From assembly GCA_017533915.1 (NCBI GenBank), contig JAFWHX010000018.1, positions 1 to 64,000 of the forward strand: a DNA stretch of 64,000 bases, in the 5' to 3' direction. Made by a program: the position numbers and the translations under genes. This DNA comes from Eubacterium sp. Lineage in GTDB: Bacteria; Bacillota; Clostridia; Peptostreptococcales; Anaerovoracaceae. Below the pieces are notes generated by a model. The model did not search any database. It was given only the letters and a program-made list of their open reading frames with translations, and was not told the origin of the DNA. Positions 7,964 to 16,008 of the stretch are shown here, piece after piece (within the stretch, counting starts at the first letter, position 1; each line of letters starts with the position of its first letter).

Positions 7964-10900
7964 TCACCTGTCCTCTCCGCCGTGCGCATGCTCTGTGCAG
8001 ACCGCCGTCTGGAACTCGACTGCTCTCCCGTTTATCAAAGCCATTCCTCTCCCTTTGATATCCGGATCCGGCATCCTGTATATATCTTTTGTATGGAGCG
8101 CATCCATGTAGTCATAGATACTTCTCTGGCGCAGGCACAGGGTCGTTTTGATGGTCTTCTCTGCGCCTCCTGTTATCTGGCCAAGCCCATATCCACCGCC
8201 TGTGATTATGAAGATCACACCCGCACTCTCCGCTTCCCTCATCATATCGGCAAGCTTCTTTTCGCCGCTGTACCCGGTGATGTCGCGGAGATCCTCATAG
8301 CTGTCTATCGCCACGACCGCATACGGTCTGTTGACTCCTGAAGCTTTCCTCTCTTGTATCTCTTCAGAGATCTCATCAAGGAGATCATCTGCCGCTTCTA
8401 AATCTCTTTCACATACATATCTTTCAGCCCTCAGCCAGTCAGGCTTTCCCTGTCTGCCCGAATCAAGAGCCAGTATGCTGATCTCTGTGTCTGAATCTCT
8501 CAGCGAAGCCAGCAGAGTATATAAAAGTGTCGTCTTTCCTGATGAAGGCATACCTACAACTGCTATGTTCCCGGCTTCAGGGATCCCGAGCGCAAGCGGG
8601 TAACGGCTTCTTGTCTCCGGATCATCTGCCATCCCGGCGACAGCATTTACCGCACTTTCTGCTTTGCCGTCTGAGGCGCTGCTGCGCTTAAGCATATCCA
8701 GCACATCATTCAGATCTATCTCTTTTTCAAGCGGGTCAAGCCACAGTCTCTCCACTCTCATGCCTGCCCTGGCTGAAGCAGCAGCAAGCTGGCTTTTGAT
8801 GACGTTCTCGTCTGTCCCAGCCAGAGCAGTCTGGAACTCATCAAATACCTCGTCCTCGCCCATCCTGATGTAAGCTCTTCCGGGATGAGAGATAAACGCC
8901 GCGTCAGGCTTTCCCAGTACGTCTTCGCTGTCCCGCTTATCCTGGACTCTGAGGCATATGTCTGTCCTGACGTTGCTTCTGATGTTGCCGTCAACATTTC
9001 CATCTGGTCTCTGGGTCGCAAGGATAAGATGTATCCCAAGGCTTCTTCCTGTCTGCGCTATGGTTATGAGCTCTGCCATAAGGTCAGGTTTTTCCTTTTT
9101 AAGCTCGGCAAACTCATCTATCACGATGACGAGATGAGGCATCGGCCTGCCGGCTTTTCCGTCTTCTCTCAATCTGATATAGTCGTCTATATGACTGACG
9201 CCGGCATCCGCGAGCCTGATCTGACGCTCTTTTATCTCGTCTTTCACAGCAAGCATCGCGCGCTCTATCTCACCTCCCGAGAGGTTCGTGATACGGCCTG
9301 CTGAATGAGGGATGCCTGCAAGGCTGTTCGCCATGCTCCCTCCTTTGAAATCGATCAGAATGAAGTTGATGTCTTCCGGGCTGTATTCCATGGCGAGCGA
9401 GAGCACCATCGTCTTCAGAAGCTCACTCTTGCCCGACCCTGTCATACCGGCTGCGAGCACGTGAGGTCCGTTGTACTTTTCATGGAGGTCAAGATACCTT
9501 GCTGCTCCTCCTGCTCCCACGCCGATCACGCACTTTATATGGTCATATGTCCTGTGCTCTGCCCATCTCTGAAGAATATTTATATCTTCCGTATCCTTTA
9601 TCCCGGCGGCAGAGGCAAGCGTCACGTGCTCCGGCACAGGACCCAGTCCTGAAGAGCTGCTCCCTGCAGCTGCCTGGATGCGCTTTACGAATCCTTCTAT
9701 GAGATCAGGATCCAGTTCGTCCTGCCTGAAATGCTCATCCCTCGGAGGGAGCCTGAGCTCAGAGTCAGATCTGCTGCTCCCTATCGTGAAACTGCCGTCC
9801 TGATCAAAAGCTATAACTGTAAATCCAAGATAATTCCCCAGTTTTATATATCTCTCAAATACGGTACCCTTTATCATACTGATATCGCTTATCAGTATCA
9901 CATATCTTACTTCCCGGCTTATCTCCTCACGGGTCATCGCCTCCCGTTTTATCAGGATCCCAGAGAGCTCCTGCAGATCATCCCGGCATAAGTGCGGCAG
10001 CATTCTGAAAATGTCCCAGTCCGTCGCATCGAATGTTTCACCGTCAGACAGCATCGCGATCCTGAGCCCCGACGGAGGTATGTGCGCAGCGAGCTGTATC
10101 AGAAGATCATCCGCCGTGATCTCAGACCTCTCACGGGTCTCACCGATCCATACTGCAGTCTTTCCATCGAGGTCTGCCATAAGCGGCAGGTCTTTTACCG
10201 TCCTGTACGCGGCCAGCATCCTGGCTGCTTTGTCGGCAAGTTCTCTGTCCGTAAGATACAGTTTCTCTTCATCAAGATCTATCCTGACCGGGTCTTTGAT
10301 CTCTGTTCTTCCGACGCGGATCATCATGAACCCCGGATCTCCGGGATGTCTGTGCCAGAAAGGAAGCCTGCCTCCTCCTGAGCTTCTTTCTCCGAACCAG
10401 CTTTCCTCAAGATATTCACCGGAAGACGGAAACTCTGACTCAAGATAAAGCGCTTTCTTTTGTATTGCTTCTTTTATCTCTTTTTCTTTAAGCCCAAGAT
10501 ACTCTTCATATGTCTCTTTCCAGTTCTGAGTACCGACGACAGGCTGCTCTATTTTTACCGTCACCGAGCCCGGGTCTTCCACGCCTGAAACTGTTCCAGG
10601 GTTCAGTTCATCCGGCTCGTCCCAGGCTGTGATCTGGATATCGCTGACATACGCAGATCTTAAAGCGTCATACATTGCGAGCGCTTCCCCGAGGAAGATC
10701 AGATGCAGCCCTATGATATTTATGTGATCACCGTGGAAAAGCTTCACTTTATCCATGATATGAGCTGCGTTCACGTATATACCGTTCTTGCTCAGGCTCT
10801 CGATCTCCCAGTCATATCCGGTCCTTTTCAGCACCGCGTGCTTTCTTGACACGAGTCCGAAGTGGTCGTAGCGGATGTCACACTCGTCTCCTCTTCCTAT

Positions 10901-11248
10901 CGTGACCATATCTTTTCCGGATATGTCGAGCCGTACGAATCTGTCACTCTCATCAGGCTGGTCTTCTCTCGTCAGCACGAACTTGTCTCCGTCAGCTGAC
11001 ACGATCTTTACCGTCTTTCCCGGGAGGATATCTATCATTTCACCGGCATTTACCGGATCTGTAACGGTATATCCGTCAGAGCATTTAATAAACACATCTC
11101 CTTCGCGGATCTCCAGAAGTATCCTTATACTTCTTTCAACATCAAAATCTTTCCTCTCCAGCAGGACGGCACATTCTCTGTTATCCCCTGCCGGGAGTCT
11201 GAATTCTTTATATGCATTTCTGGAATAGACCGATATGACTTTGCTCAT
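7964..11248 (-). CDS. essC: FHA-FtsK/SpoIIIE ATPase, EssC-like
   Basis: The 1094-residue protein has an FHA domain at about 110-190 (TIGRGDECDIR, VSRKHA, SKNGIYVN). An EssC-type linker follows (YEEYLGLKEKEI, then FWHRHPGDPGFMMIRVG, about 247-313), then a degenerate domain, a full FtsK-type ATPase (Walker A GMTGSGKS 601-608, Walker B VIVIDEFAEL) and a second ATPase module (GMPSSGKT 899-906, with a weak Walker B AVVAIDSYEDL). EssC/EccC motors power type VII secretion. I see no transmembrane pair between FHA and linker and no third ATPase module, and it is shorter than the roughly 1480-residue S. aureus EssC. Its start abuts the stop of the kinase gene, whose phosphothreonines the FHA domain could read. 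Confidence 0.85.
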   Translation of the reverse strand: MSKVISVYSRNAYKEFRLPAGDNRECAVLLERKDFDVERSIRILLEIREGDVFIKCSDGYTVTDPVNAGEMIDILPGKTVKIVSADGDKFVLTREDQPDESDRFVRLDISGKDMVTIGRGDECDIRYDHFGLVSRKHAVLKRTGYDWEIESLSKNGIYVNAAHIMDKVKLFHGDHINIIGLHLIFLGEALAMYDALRSAYVSDIQITAWDEPDELNPGTVSGVEDPGSVTVKIEQPVVGTQNWKETYEEYLGLKEKEIKEAIQKKALYLESEFPSSGEYLEESWFGERSSGGGRLPFWHRHPGDPGFMMIRVGRTEIKDPVRIDLDEEKLYLTDRELADKAARMLAAYRTVKDLPLMADLDGKTAVWIGETRERSEITADDLLIQLAAHIPPSGLRIAMLSDGETFDATDWDIFRMLPHLCRDDLQELSGILIKREAMTREEISREVRYVILISDISMIKGTVFERYIKLGNYLGFTVIAFDQDGSFTIGSSRSDSELRLPPRDEHFRQDELDPDLIEGFVKRIQAAAGSSSSGLGPVPEHVTLASAAGIKDTEDINILQRWAEHRTYDHIKCVIGVGAGGAARYLDLHEKYNGPHVLAAGMTGSGKSELLKTMVLSLAMEYSPEDINFILIDFKGGSMANSLAGIPHSAGRITNLSGGEIERAMLAVKDEIKERQIRLADAGVSHIDDYIRLREDGKAGRPMPHLVIVIDEFAELKKEKPDLMAELITIAQTGRSLGIHLILATQRPDGNVDGNIRSNVRTDICLRVQDKRDSEDVLGKPDAAFISHPGRAYIRMGEDEVFDEFQTALAGTDENVIKSQLAAASARAGMRVERLWLDPLEKEIDLNDVLDMLKRSSASDGKAESAVNAVAGMADDPETRSRYPLALGIPEAGNIAVVGMPSSGKTTLLYTLLASLRDSDTEISILALDSGRQGKPDWLRAERYVCERDLEAADDLLDEISEEIQERKASGVNRPYAVVAIDSYEDLRDITGYSGEKKLADMMREAESAGVIFIITGGGYGLGQITGGAEKTIKTTLCLRQRSIYDYMDALHTKDIYRMPDPDIKGRGMALINGRAVEFQTAVCTEHAHGGEDR

Positions 11249-13123
11249 TTAAAGCTTCGTACCCTTTCCGTGTTTTGCGGAACTGCTCTTTTTAGATTTT
11301 GAACTGCCTGATTTTGATTTTTTCGTCCCTGTACTTCTGGAATAATTTCTGGTGCTGCTTGCAGGCTGAGGGCCTTTGCTGACGACAACTGATACTTTCG
11401 ATCCTTTGTCCGCTTTGTCTCCTTTCGCGGGCTTCTGGCTCACTACTTTCCCCGCAGCTGTTTCTGAGGAATAGCTGTAAGACACTTTGGTCCCGAACTT
11501 GAGATCTTCAAGCGTCTTCCGCGCCTTCTTCTCTGCCATGCCGCTGAGATCCGGGACTTCTACCTGCTCAGGGCCTTTGCTTTTTACTATGCTGATCGTC
11601 TGGCCTTCCTCGCACTCGGTCCCCGCTGCTGGATCCTGGCTGATGACGCGGCCTTTCGCTACGTCCTGTGAATACTCTGACGACGCGACTTCGACCGTGA
11701 GCTTTTCCCGCTCCGCCTCGGACCTGGCCGTGCTTTCTTTTTTACCTGTAAGGTCGGGCGCCTCTATCGCTTTTCCTCTGCTTATAGTTACGTATACTAC
11801 AGAGCCTTTCCTCAGTCTCTCACCATCGGAAGTCTGTGTGATAACATGGCCTCTTTCTATGTCATATGAGAATGATCTGCCGCTCTCTTCTACTTTGAAC
11901 CCGGCTTTTTCTATCTCTTTCTCAGCAGCTTCATAGCTGAGGCCTGTCACGTCAGGCACTCTTGCAAAAAGAAGCAGGAATGCAAGCAGCGCCGAAATCA
12001 AAACAGCAAAAGCAGCTCCGGCTATGACAATGTTTCTCCTGCCGGATGTGCTCTTTGCTCGCTTTTGAGGCTTATATACTTCTGCTGCCGGACTGCTCTC
12101 ATGGATGTCTTTTACAGACTTTGATCTATCGATGACCTCCGACTCGTCAAAGCTGCTGAACATCGTCACTGTGTTTCCATCGGACGGAAACAGCGGTATG
12201 ACCGGTGCTGCATCGTCCTGTGAGTCAAGTATATCGATCAGATCCTTCCTAAGCTCAGCCGCGCTTTGATAGCGGTCTGCCGGATCATATGCACACGCCT
12301 TCAGGATGATCTCTGAAAGCCTGTCATCCGCCTTTTCAGGCGCCGGCAGAGCCTCGCCGGTCATCCTCCGCATCGTTGCTTCCTCAGCTTCAGAATACGC
12401 CATCGGATACGCGCGCTCCTGCTGGAATGGCCCCCTGTTGTCGTTCAGGAACCTGTACAGCACCAGACCAAGAGAATAGATATCCGCGGTCTGATCATAT
12501 GACTTGCCCTGATATACCTCCGGCGCCATATATGTAAAAGTACCTTTTCTGGAAAAGCCTGCATAAACTTTCTCCATCTTTCTTGCGATACCGAAATCGC
12601 CGAGCTTGAACGTTCCCTGTCTCGAATGAAAGATATTATCAGGCTTTATGTCACGATGAAGGATGTTGTTGCTCTCACAGGCCTCAAGTGCGCCTGCCAT
12701 GTCGATACCGAGCCTTACCACCCCAGCGGCGGTCAGAACATTCTCGCTGAGATACTTATACAGCGGAGTTAGGAGCTCCATCCTCAGATATATCTCCCAG
12801 CCGAACTCGTCCTGGAGCTTCTCCACCATATGATCTTCGTAGCTTACGATATTGCTGTGTCCCTTCAGCTGGGACATCAAAACGATCTCCGACGTTATGT
12901 CCTCGACCATACCGTAAAAATATGAGGTGATGTCCTCTTCGCTCATTCCGTCTCTTCTCAGAGCTTCAACCTCAAAATCATCCCGCGGGATCCTTATGAC
13001 TTTCAGAGCAGATGCATAAGTGTAGCCGAAATCCTTCCGGGTGATCCTGTAGACCTGCCCGAAAGACCCCTTTCCGAGGTTCTCCTCAACTATCCATCCT
13101 TTCCATTCTGACCCTGTTTCCAT
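11249..13123 (-). CDS. Membrane Ser/Thr protein kinase with PASTA repeats
   Basis: This is a PknB/PrkC-type kinase of 624 residues: glycine loop GKGSFG (17-22), catalytic Lys 41 in ALKV, HRDIKPDN (156-163), DFG (176-178) and an APE-like motif MAPE. One transmembrane helix lies at about 365-387. Three extracellular PASTA repeats follow (389-590), then a Ser/Lys-rich basic tail that may bind cell wall. PASTA kinases usually sit with PP2C phosphatase and cell-division genes; here the kinase opens the operon with the FHA ATPase, suggesting it phosphorylates components of this secretion-like machine. No phosphatase is present in the operon. No clear consensus promoter was found upstream. Confidence 0.92.
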   Translation of the reverse strand: METGSEWKGWIVEENLGKGSFGQVYRITRKDFGYTYASALKVIRIPRDDFEVEALRRDGMSEEDITSYFYGMVEDITSEIVLMSQLKGHSNIVSYEDHMVEKLQDEFGWEIYLRMELLTPLYKYLSENVLTAAGVVRLGIDMAGALEACESNNILHRDIKPDNIFHSRQGTFKLGDFGIARKMEKVYAGFSRKGTFTYMAPEVYQGKSYDQTADIYSLGLVLYRFLNDNRGPFQQERAYPMAYSEAEEATMRRMTGEALPAPEKADDRLSEIILKACAYDPADRYQSAAELRKDLIDILDSQDDAAPVIPLFPSDGNTVTMFSSFDESEVIDRSKSVKDIHESSPAAEVYKPQKRAKSTSGRRNIVIAGAAFAVLISALLAFLLLFARVPDVTGLSYEAAEKEIEKAGFKVEESGRSFSYDIERGHVITQTSDGERLRKGSVVYVTISRGKAIEAPDLTGKKESTARSEAEREKLTVEVASSEYSQDVAKGRVISQDPAAGTECEEGQTISIVKSKGPEQVEVPDLSGMAEKKARKTLEDLKFGTKVSYSYSSETAAGKVVSQKPAKGDKADKGSKVSVVVSKGPQPASSTRNYSRSTGTKKSKSGSSKSKKSSSAKHGKGTKL

Positions 13124-13189
13124 TACTTATGATGCCTTTCAACTATCTTCGTCTGTTAACAATATTGTATCATAATTCCATACAAAAAA

Positions 13190-13213
13190 CCGCCATGCTT
13201 TAAAACATGGCGG
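13190..13213 (-). terminator. Intrinsic terminator after metQ
   Basis: An 8-bp perfect stem (CCGCCATG with CATGGCGG) with an 8-base loop is followed on the minus strand by GTTTTTTG. It lies between the metQ-like gene and the kinase operon, so the kinase operon is separately transcribed. Confidence 0.85.
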
Positions 13214-13236
13214 CTGTGGTCAGAAATATGCTTTGT

Positions 13237-14124
13237 TTACTTTACTTTCTGCAGTACATCCAGGCTTGACTGTTTTCCGGCGTAGAGTCCCATAGGCTCG
13301 CAGTGGATAGCTGCAGCAGATACGATATGTGTGCCGTTCTCAGCATTGAAATCATCCATGTATGGAACATGCTGGAAGTAGTTGGCGTCGATCTCGCCGC
13401 TCTCTACTACATTGTTAGGCTGTACATAATCTGTGAACTCTTTGATGTCGAGCTTGATGTCCTTCTCAGCGAGGATGTCCTGAGCGATCTTCAGGATCTC
13501 TGCATGAGGGGCAGGTGAGCATGCAACTGAAACTGTCTCGCCCTTCAGGCTGTCATAATCGACGTCAGCGTCGAATCCGTCTGTCGGAGCATCAACTGTG
13601 CTTACTACAGCACCCTGATATTTCTCATTGATGAAATCCTGTACTTTCTGGCTCTCAAGTGCAGCGACCAGAGCTTTGATCTTAGGCTCATTCTCGTTTC
13701 CTTCCTTAACGGAGAGGATGTTCGCATATTTGGAAGCACTGCCCTCGATGATCAGTGAATCATTTACAGGATTCAGTCCGGCATCTATCGCATAGTTTGA
13801 ATTGATGACCGCGAAGTCTACGTCCTGCAGAGTATTAGGAAGCTGAGCAGCCTCGACTTCTTTGAACTCGATGTTATCAGGAGCTTCCACATCTCTTGCT
13901 GTTGCTGTGATGTCGACTCCGTCCTTCAGCTTGATATATCCATTATCCTGAAGCAGCATCAGCGCCCTCGCTTCGTTAGTCGTGTCATTAGGGATAGCGA
14001 TGGTGAATTTCTCACCACTGTCTGATCCGCCTTCGCTTCCGCTTCCGCCGCATGCTGTCATCATTACTGCACCGGATACCGCAAGTACTCCGATAAGCAA
14101 AACTGTCAATAATCTTTTCATCAT
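13237..14124 (-). CDS. metQ: MetQ/NlpA-family lipoprotein, methionine ABC transporter binding protein
   Basis: The 295-residue protein has a lipoprotein signal peptide with Cys at about 25 (MMTACGGSG). The NlpA/MetQ fold markers include VACSPAPHAEIL and NVVESGEIDANYFQHVPYMDDFN. Such proteins deliver D/L-methionine to the MetNI importer. No metN or metI lies beside it, so it must use a transporter encoded elsewhere. It is monocistronic, with its own promoter and terminator. No SAM riboswitch is visible upstream, unlike metK in this window. Confidence 0.9.
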   Translation of the reverse strand: MMKRLLTVLLIGVLAVSGAVMMTACGGSGSEGGSDSGEKFTIAIPNDTTNEARALMLLQDNGYIKLKDGVDITATARDVEAPDNIEFKEVEAAQLPNTLQDVDFAVINSNYAIDAGLNPVNDSLIIEGSASKYANILSVKEGNENEPKIKALVAALESQKVQDFINEKYQGAVVSTVDAPTDGFDADVDYDSLKGETVSVACSPAPHAEILKIAQDILAEKDIKLDIKEFTDYVQPNNVVESGEIDANYFQHVPYMDDFNAENGTHIVSAAAIHCEPMGLYAGKQSSLDVLQKVK

Positions 14125-14160
14125 TTCATTATTCCTCCTTATGACATCTAATGCTCTTAC

Positions 14161-14190
14161 AATATATCATCAAAACCTCGATTCGGTCAA
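14161..14190 (-). promoter_or_regulatory. Promoter of metQ
   Basis: On the minus strand a -35 TTGACC (14185-14190) and a -10 TATATT (14161-14166) are separated by 18 bases, about 35 bases upstream of the metQ start. No operator dyad is evident. Confidence 0.65.
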
Positions 14191-14288
14191 GCGTTTGCAA
14201 GGTTTTACGGGTTTTAAAAAACATATTGCCAGTTATACGTAATACTTATATATATACATCATATAATAAGCTGCACTTTCCACTGTAG

Positions 14289-15698
14289 TCAGTTCTTAAA
14301 TGCATTTACGGCTTCATAGATATTCTTAACGCCTGTGACTTTGATGTCCATCCCGTCCTTTGCGATCTTACTGGCATTTCTGGCAGGCATTATGATCTCG
14401 CTGTAGCCGAGCTTTGCTGCTTCTGCCGCGATCCTGTCGGCGTTCTGGCATGATCTGAGATCTCCCGTAAGTCCGACTTCGCCGACTGCGATCATACGCC
14501 TCCCCGGTGTGATGCCTCTCATCGATGAATAGATGGCGAGGGCGACGCCGAGATCGACTGAAGTGCTGTCCGGTCTCAGGCCTCCTACCACATTGACATA
14601 TACGTCCTGATCGCCCATGAACATGCCGAGCTTTTTCTCTATGACTGCGAGGATCATCGCAAGCCTCTGGTTATCGATACCGACTGCGGTCCTTCTCGCG
14701 AACTGGACTCCCGATGACGATGTGAGCGCTTGAACCTCGAGCAGGACAGGCCTGCTCCCTTCATAAACAGCTGTGATTACAGACCCTTCAGCCTGCTCGT
14801 CGGTGTTTTCAAGGAAACTCGCGGATAGATCTGTTATCTCTGTAAGCCCGTCTTCGCCCATCTGGAATGCTCCGATCTCGCTCGCAGTACCGAACCTGTT
14901 CTTGAATGCTCTCAGTATCCTGATGTCGTGATCTCTCTCTCCTGTGAAATTCAGCACACAGTCTACCAGGTGCTCGACTATCTTAGGTCCGGCGAGGTCG
15001 CCGCTCTTTGTCACATGCGCGACTATGAAGACAGGAATGTTCCTCGTCTTCCCATACTTCATCAGTATGTTTCCGCATGCCCTCACCTGTGAAACGCTTC
15101 CCGGCGCGGAATCCAGCTCTCCGGTATACATGGTCTGTATCGAATCTATGATAAGGAAGCTCGGCTTGAGATCATCCACAGCGTTCTCGATGTTCTCCAT
15201 GTTCGTTTCCGACATCACATAAAGGCTGTCGCCAAGATCAGGACACACCCTGTCAGCGCGCATCTTGATCTGCTCTTCTGACTCCTCGCCGGAGACATAA
15301 AGAACTGTGCAGTTTTTTGCTATATGGGCTGCTGCCTGCACGATGAGCGTGGATTTCCCTATACCAGGTTCTCCTGATATCAGAACGAGCGAGCCTTTCA
15401 CGAGACCTCCGCCGAGGACTCTGTCGAGCTCTCCTATCCCGGTGCTGATACGCTCATAATCAGCAGATCCTACTTTCCGGAGCACCGAAGGCTTAATCGT
15501 CCTGCCGCCGCCTGTTCCGAAGCTGCCGGCACCGCCGAGTCCTCTGGCATTTCTCGATCTGGGGTCATTCTCCGGCTCCAGGTCTACCTTCTCCTCAACA
15601 AAAGATCCCCAGGCTCCGCAGATACACTGTCCCATCCATTTAGGGCTCTCATATCCGCATTCCTGACAGACATATACCGTTTTAGTCTTTTTCGCCAT
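14289..15698 (-). CDS. radA: DNA repair protein RadA/Sms
   Basis: A 469-residue protein: four-Cys zinc finger (CQEC..CICG, residues 10-27), RecA-like ATPase with Walker A GEPGIGKST, the RadA-specific KNRFG motif, and a C-terminal Lon-like domain (DSTSVDLGVALAIYSS). RadA is a hexameric helicase that drives branch migration during recombinational repair. A longer in-frame start at 16052 exists, but the added 118 residues are low-complexity and read from a hairpin-rich intergenic tract. The ATG at 15698 with GGGAG nine bases upstream matches the family N-terminus, so I chose it. Confidence 0.95.
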   Translation of the reverse strand: MAKKTKTVYVCQECGYESPKWMGQCICGAWGSFVEEKVDLEPENDPRSRNARGLGGAGSFGTGGGRTIKPSVLRKVGSADYERISTGIGELDRVLGGGLVKGSLVLISGEPGIGKSTLIVQAAAHIAKNCTVLYVSGEESEEQIKMRADRVCPDLGDSLYVMSETNMENIENAVDDLKPSFLIIDSIQTMYTGELDSAPGSVSQVRACGNILMKYGKTRNIPVFIVAHVTKSGDLAGPKIVEHLVDCVLNFTGERDHDIRILRAFKNRFGTASEIGAFQMGEDGLTEITDLSASFLENTDEQAEGSVITAVYEGSRPVLLEVQALTSSSGVQFARRTAVGIDNQRLAMILAVIEKKLGMFMGDQDVYVNVVGGLRPDSTSVDLGVALAIYSSMRGITPGRRMIAVGEVGLTGDLRSCQNADRIAAEAAKLGYSEIIMPARNASKIAKDGMDIKVTGVKNIYEAVNAFKN

Positions 15699-16008
15699 TT
15701 TTCTCTCCCTGCTGCGACTCGCTTCGCGCCTCTTTAATTCATACAATGATTTGAGACGCTCGCTCGCATGCATGGCCCGCCCTGCGCAGGCGCAAACCCG
15801 TTTGCGCTTTCTGCTTCGGCCGGTCATAAAAAAGGCAGGCACAATATCGTGCCTGCCTCCAACCAGCAAATACCTTATTTTGCTTTTAGAGATCGCTGCT
15901 TGTCTGCGATCTCGCAAGGTTCGCTTCCTTGCGCCACCTACGCTGTCCCATTTGTCCAGCCAGCTGAAGCTGGGGAAAATGGGCAACGGCGTTAGATCAA
16001 GGCGAACC
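15699..16008. other. Hairpin-dense intergenic region between the EF-G-like gene and radA
   Basis: No gene is supported here. Apart from the terminator at 15834-15857 there are several compact palindromes: GCGCAAAC/GTTTGCGC (15790-15807), GATCGC/GCGATC near 15893-15913, CGCAAGG/CCTTGCG near 15914-15936, and a stem pairing CCCATTT and CCAGC with GCTGG and AAATGGG near 15946-15985. The segment AAGGTTCGC near 15917 can also pair with GCGAACCTT near 16001. It may be an untranslated structured RNA or a mosaic of small palindromic repeats. Confidence 0.5.
15828..15857 (-). terminator. Intrinsic terminator after the EF-G-like gene
   Basis: A 9-bp perfect stem (GGCAGGCAC with GTGCCTGCC) and a 6-base loop are followed on the minus strand by six T residues (15828-15833). 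Confidence 0.9.
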
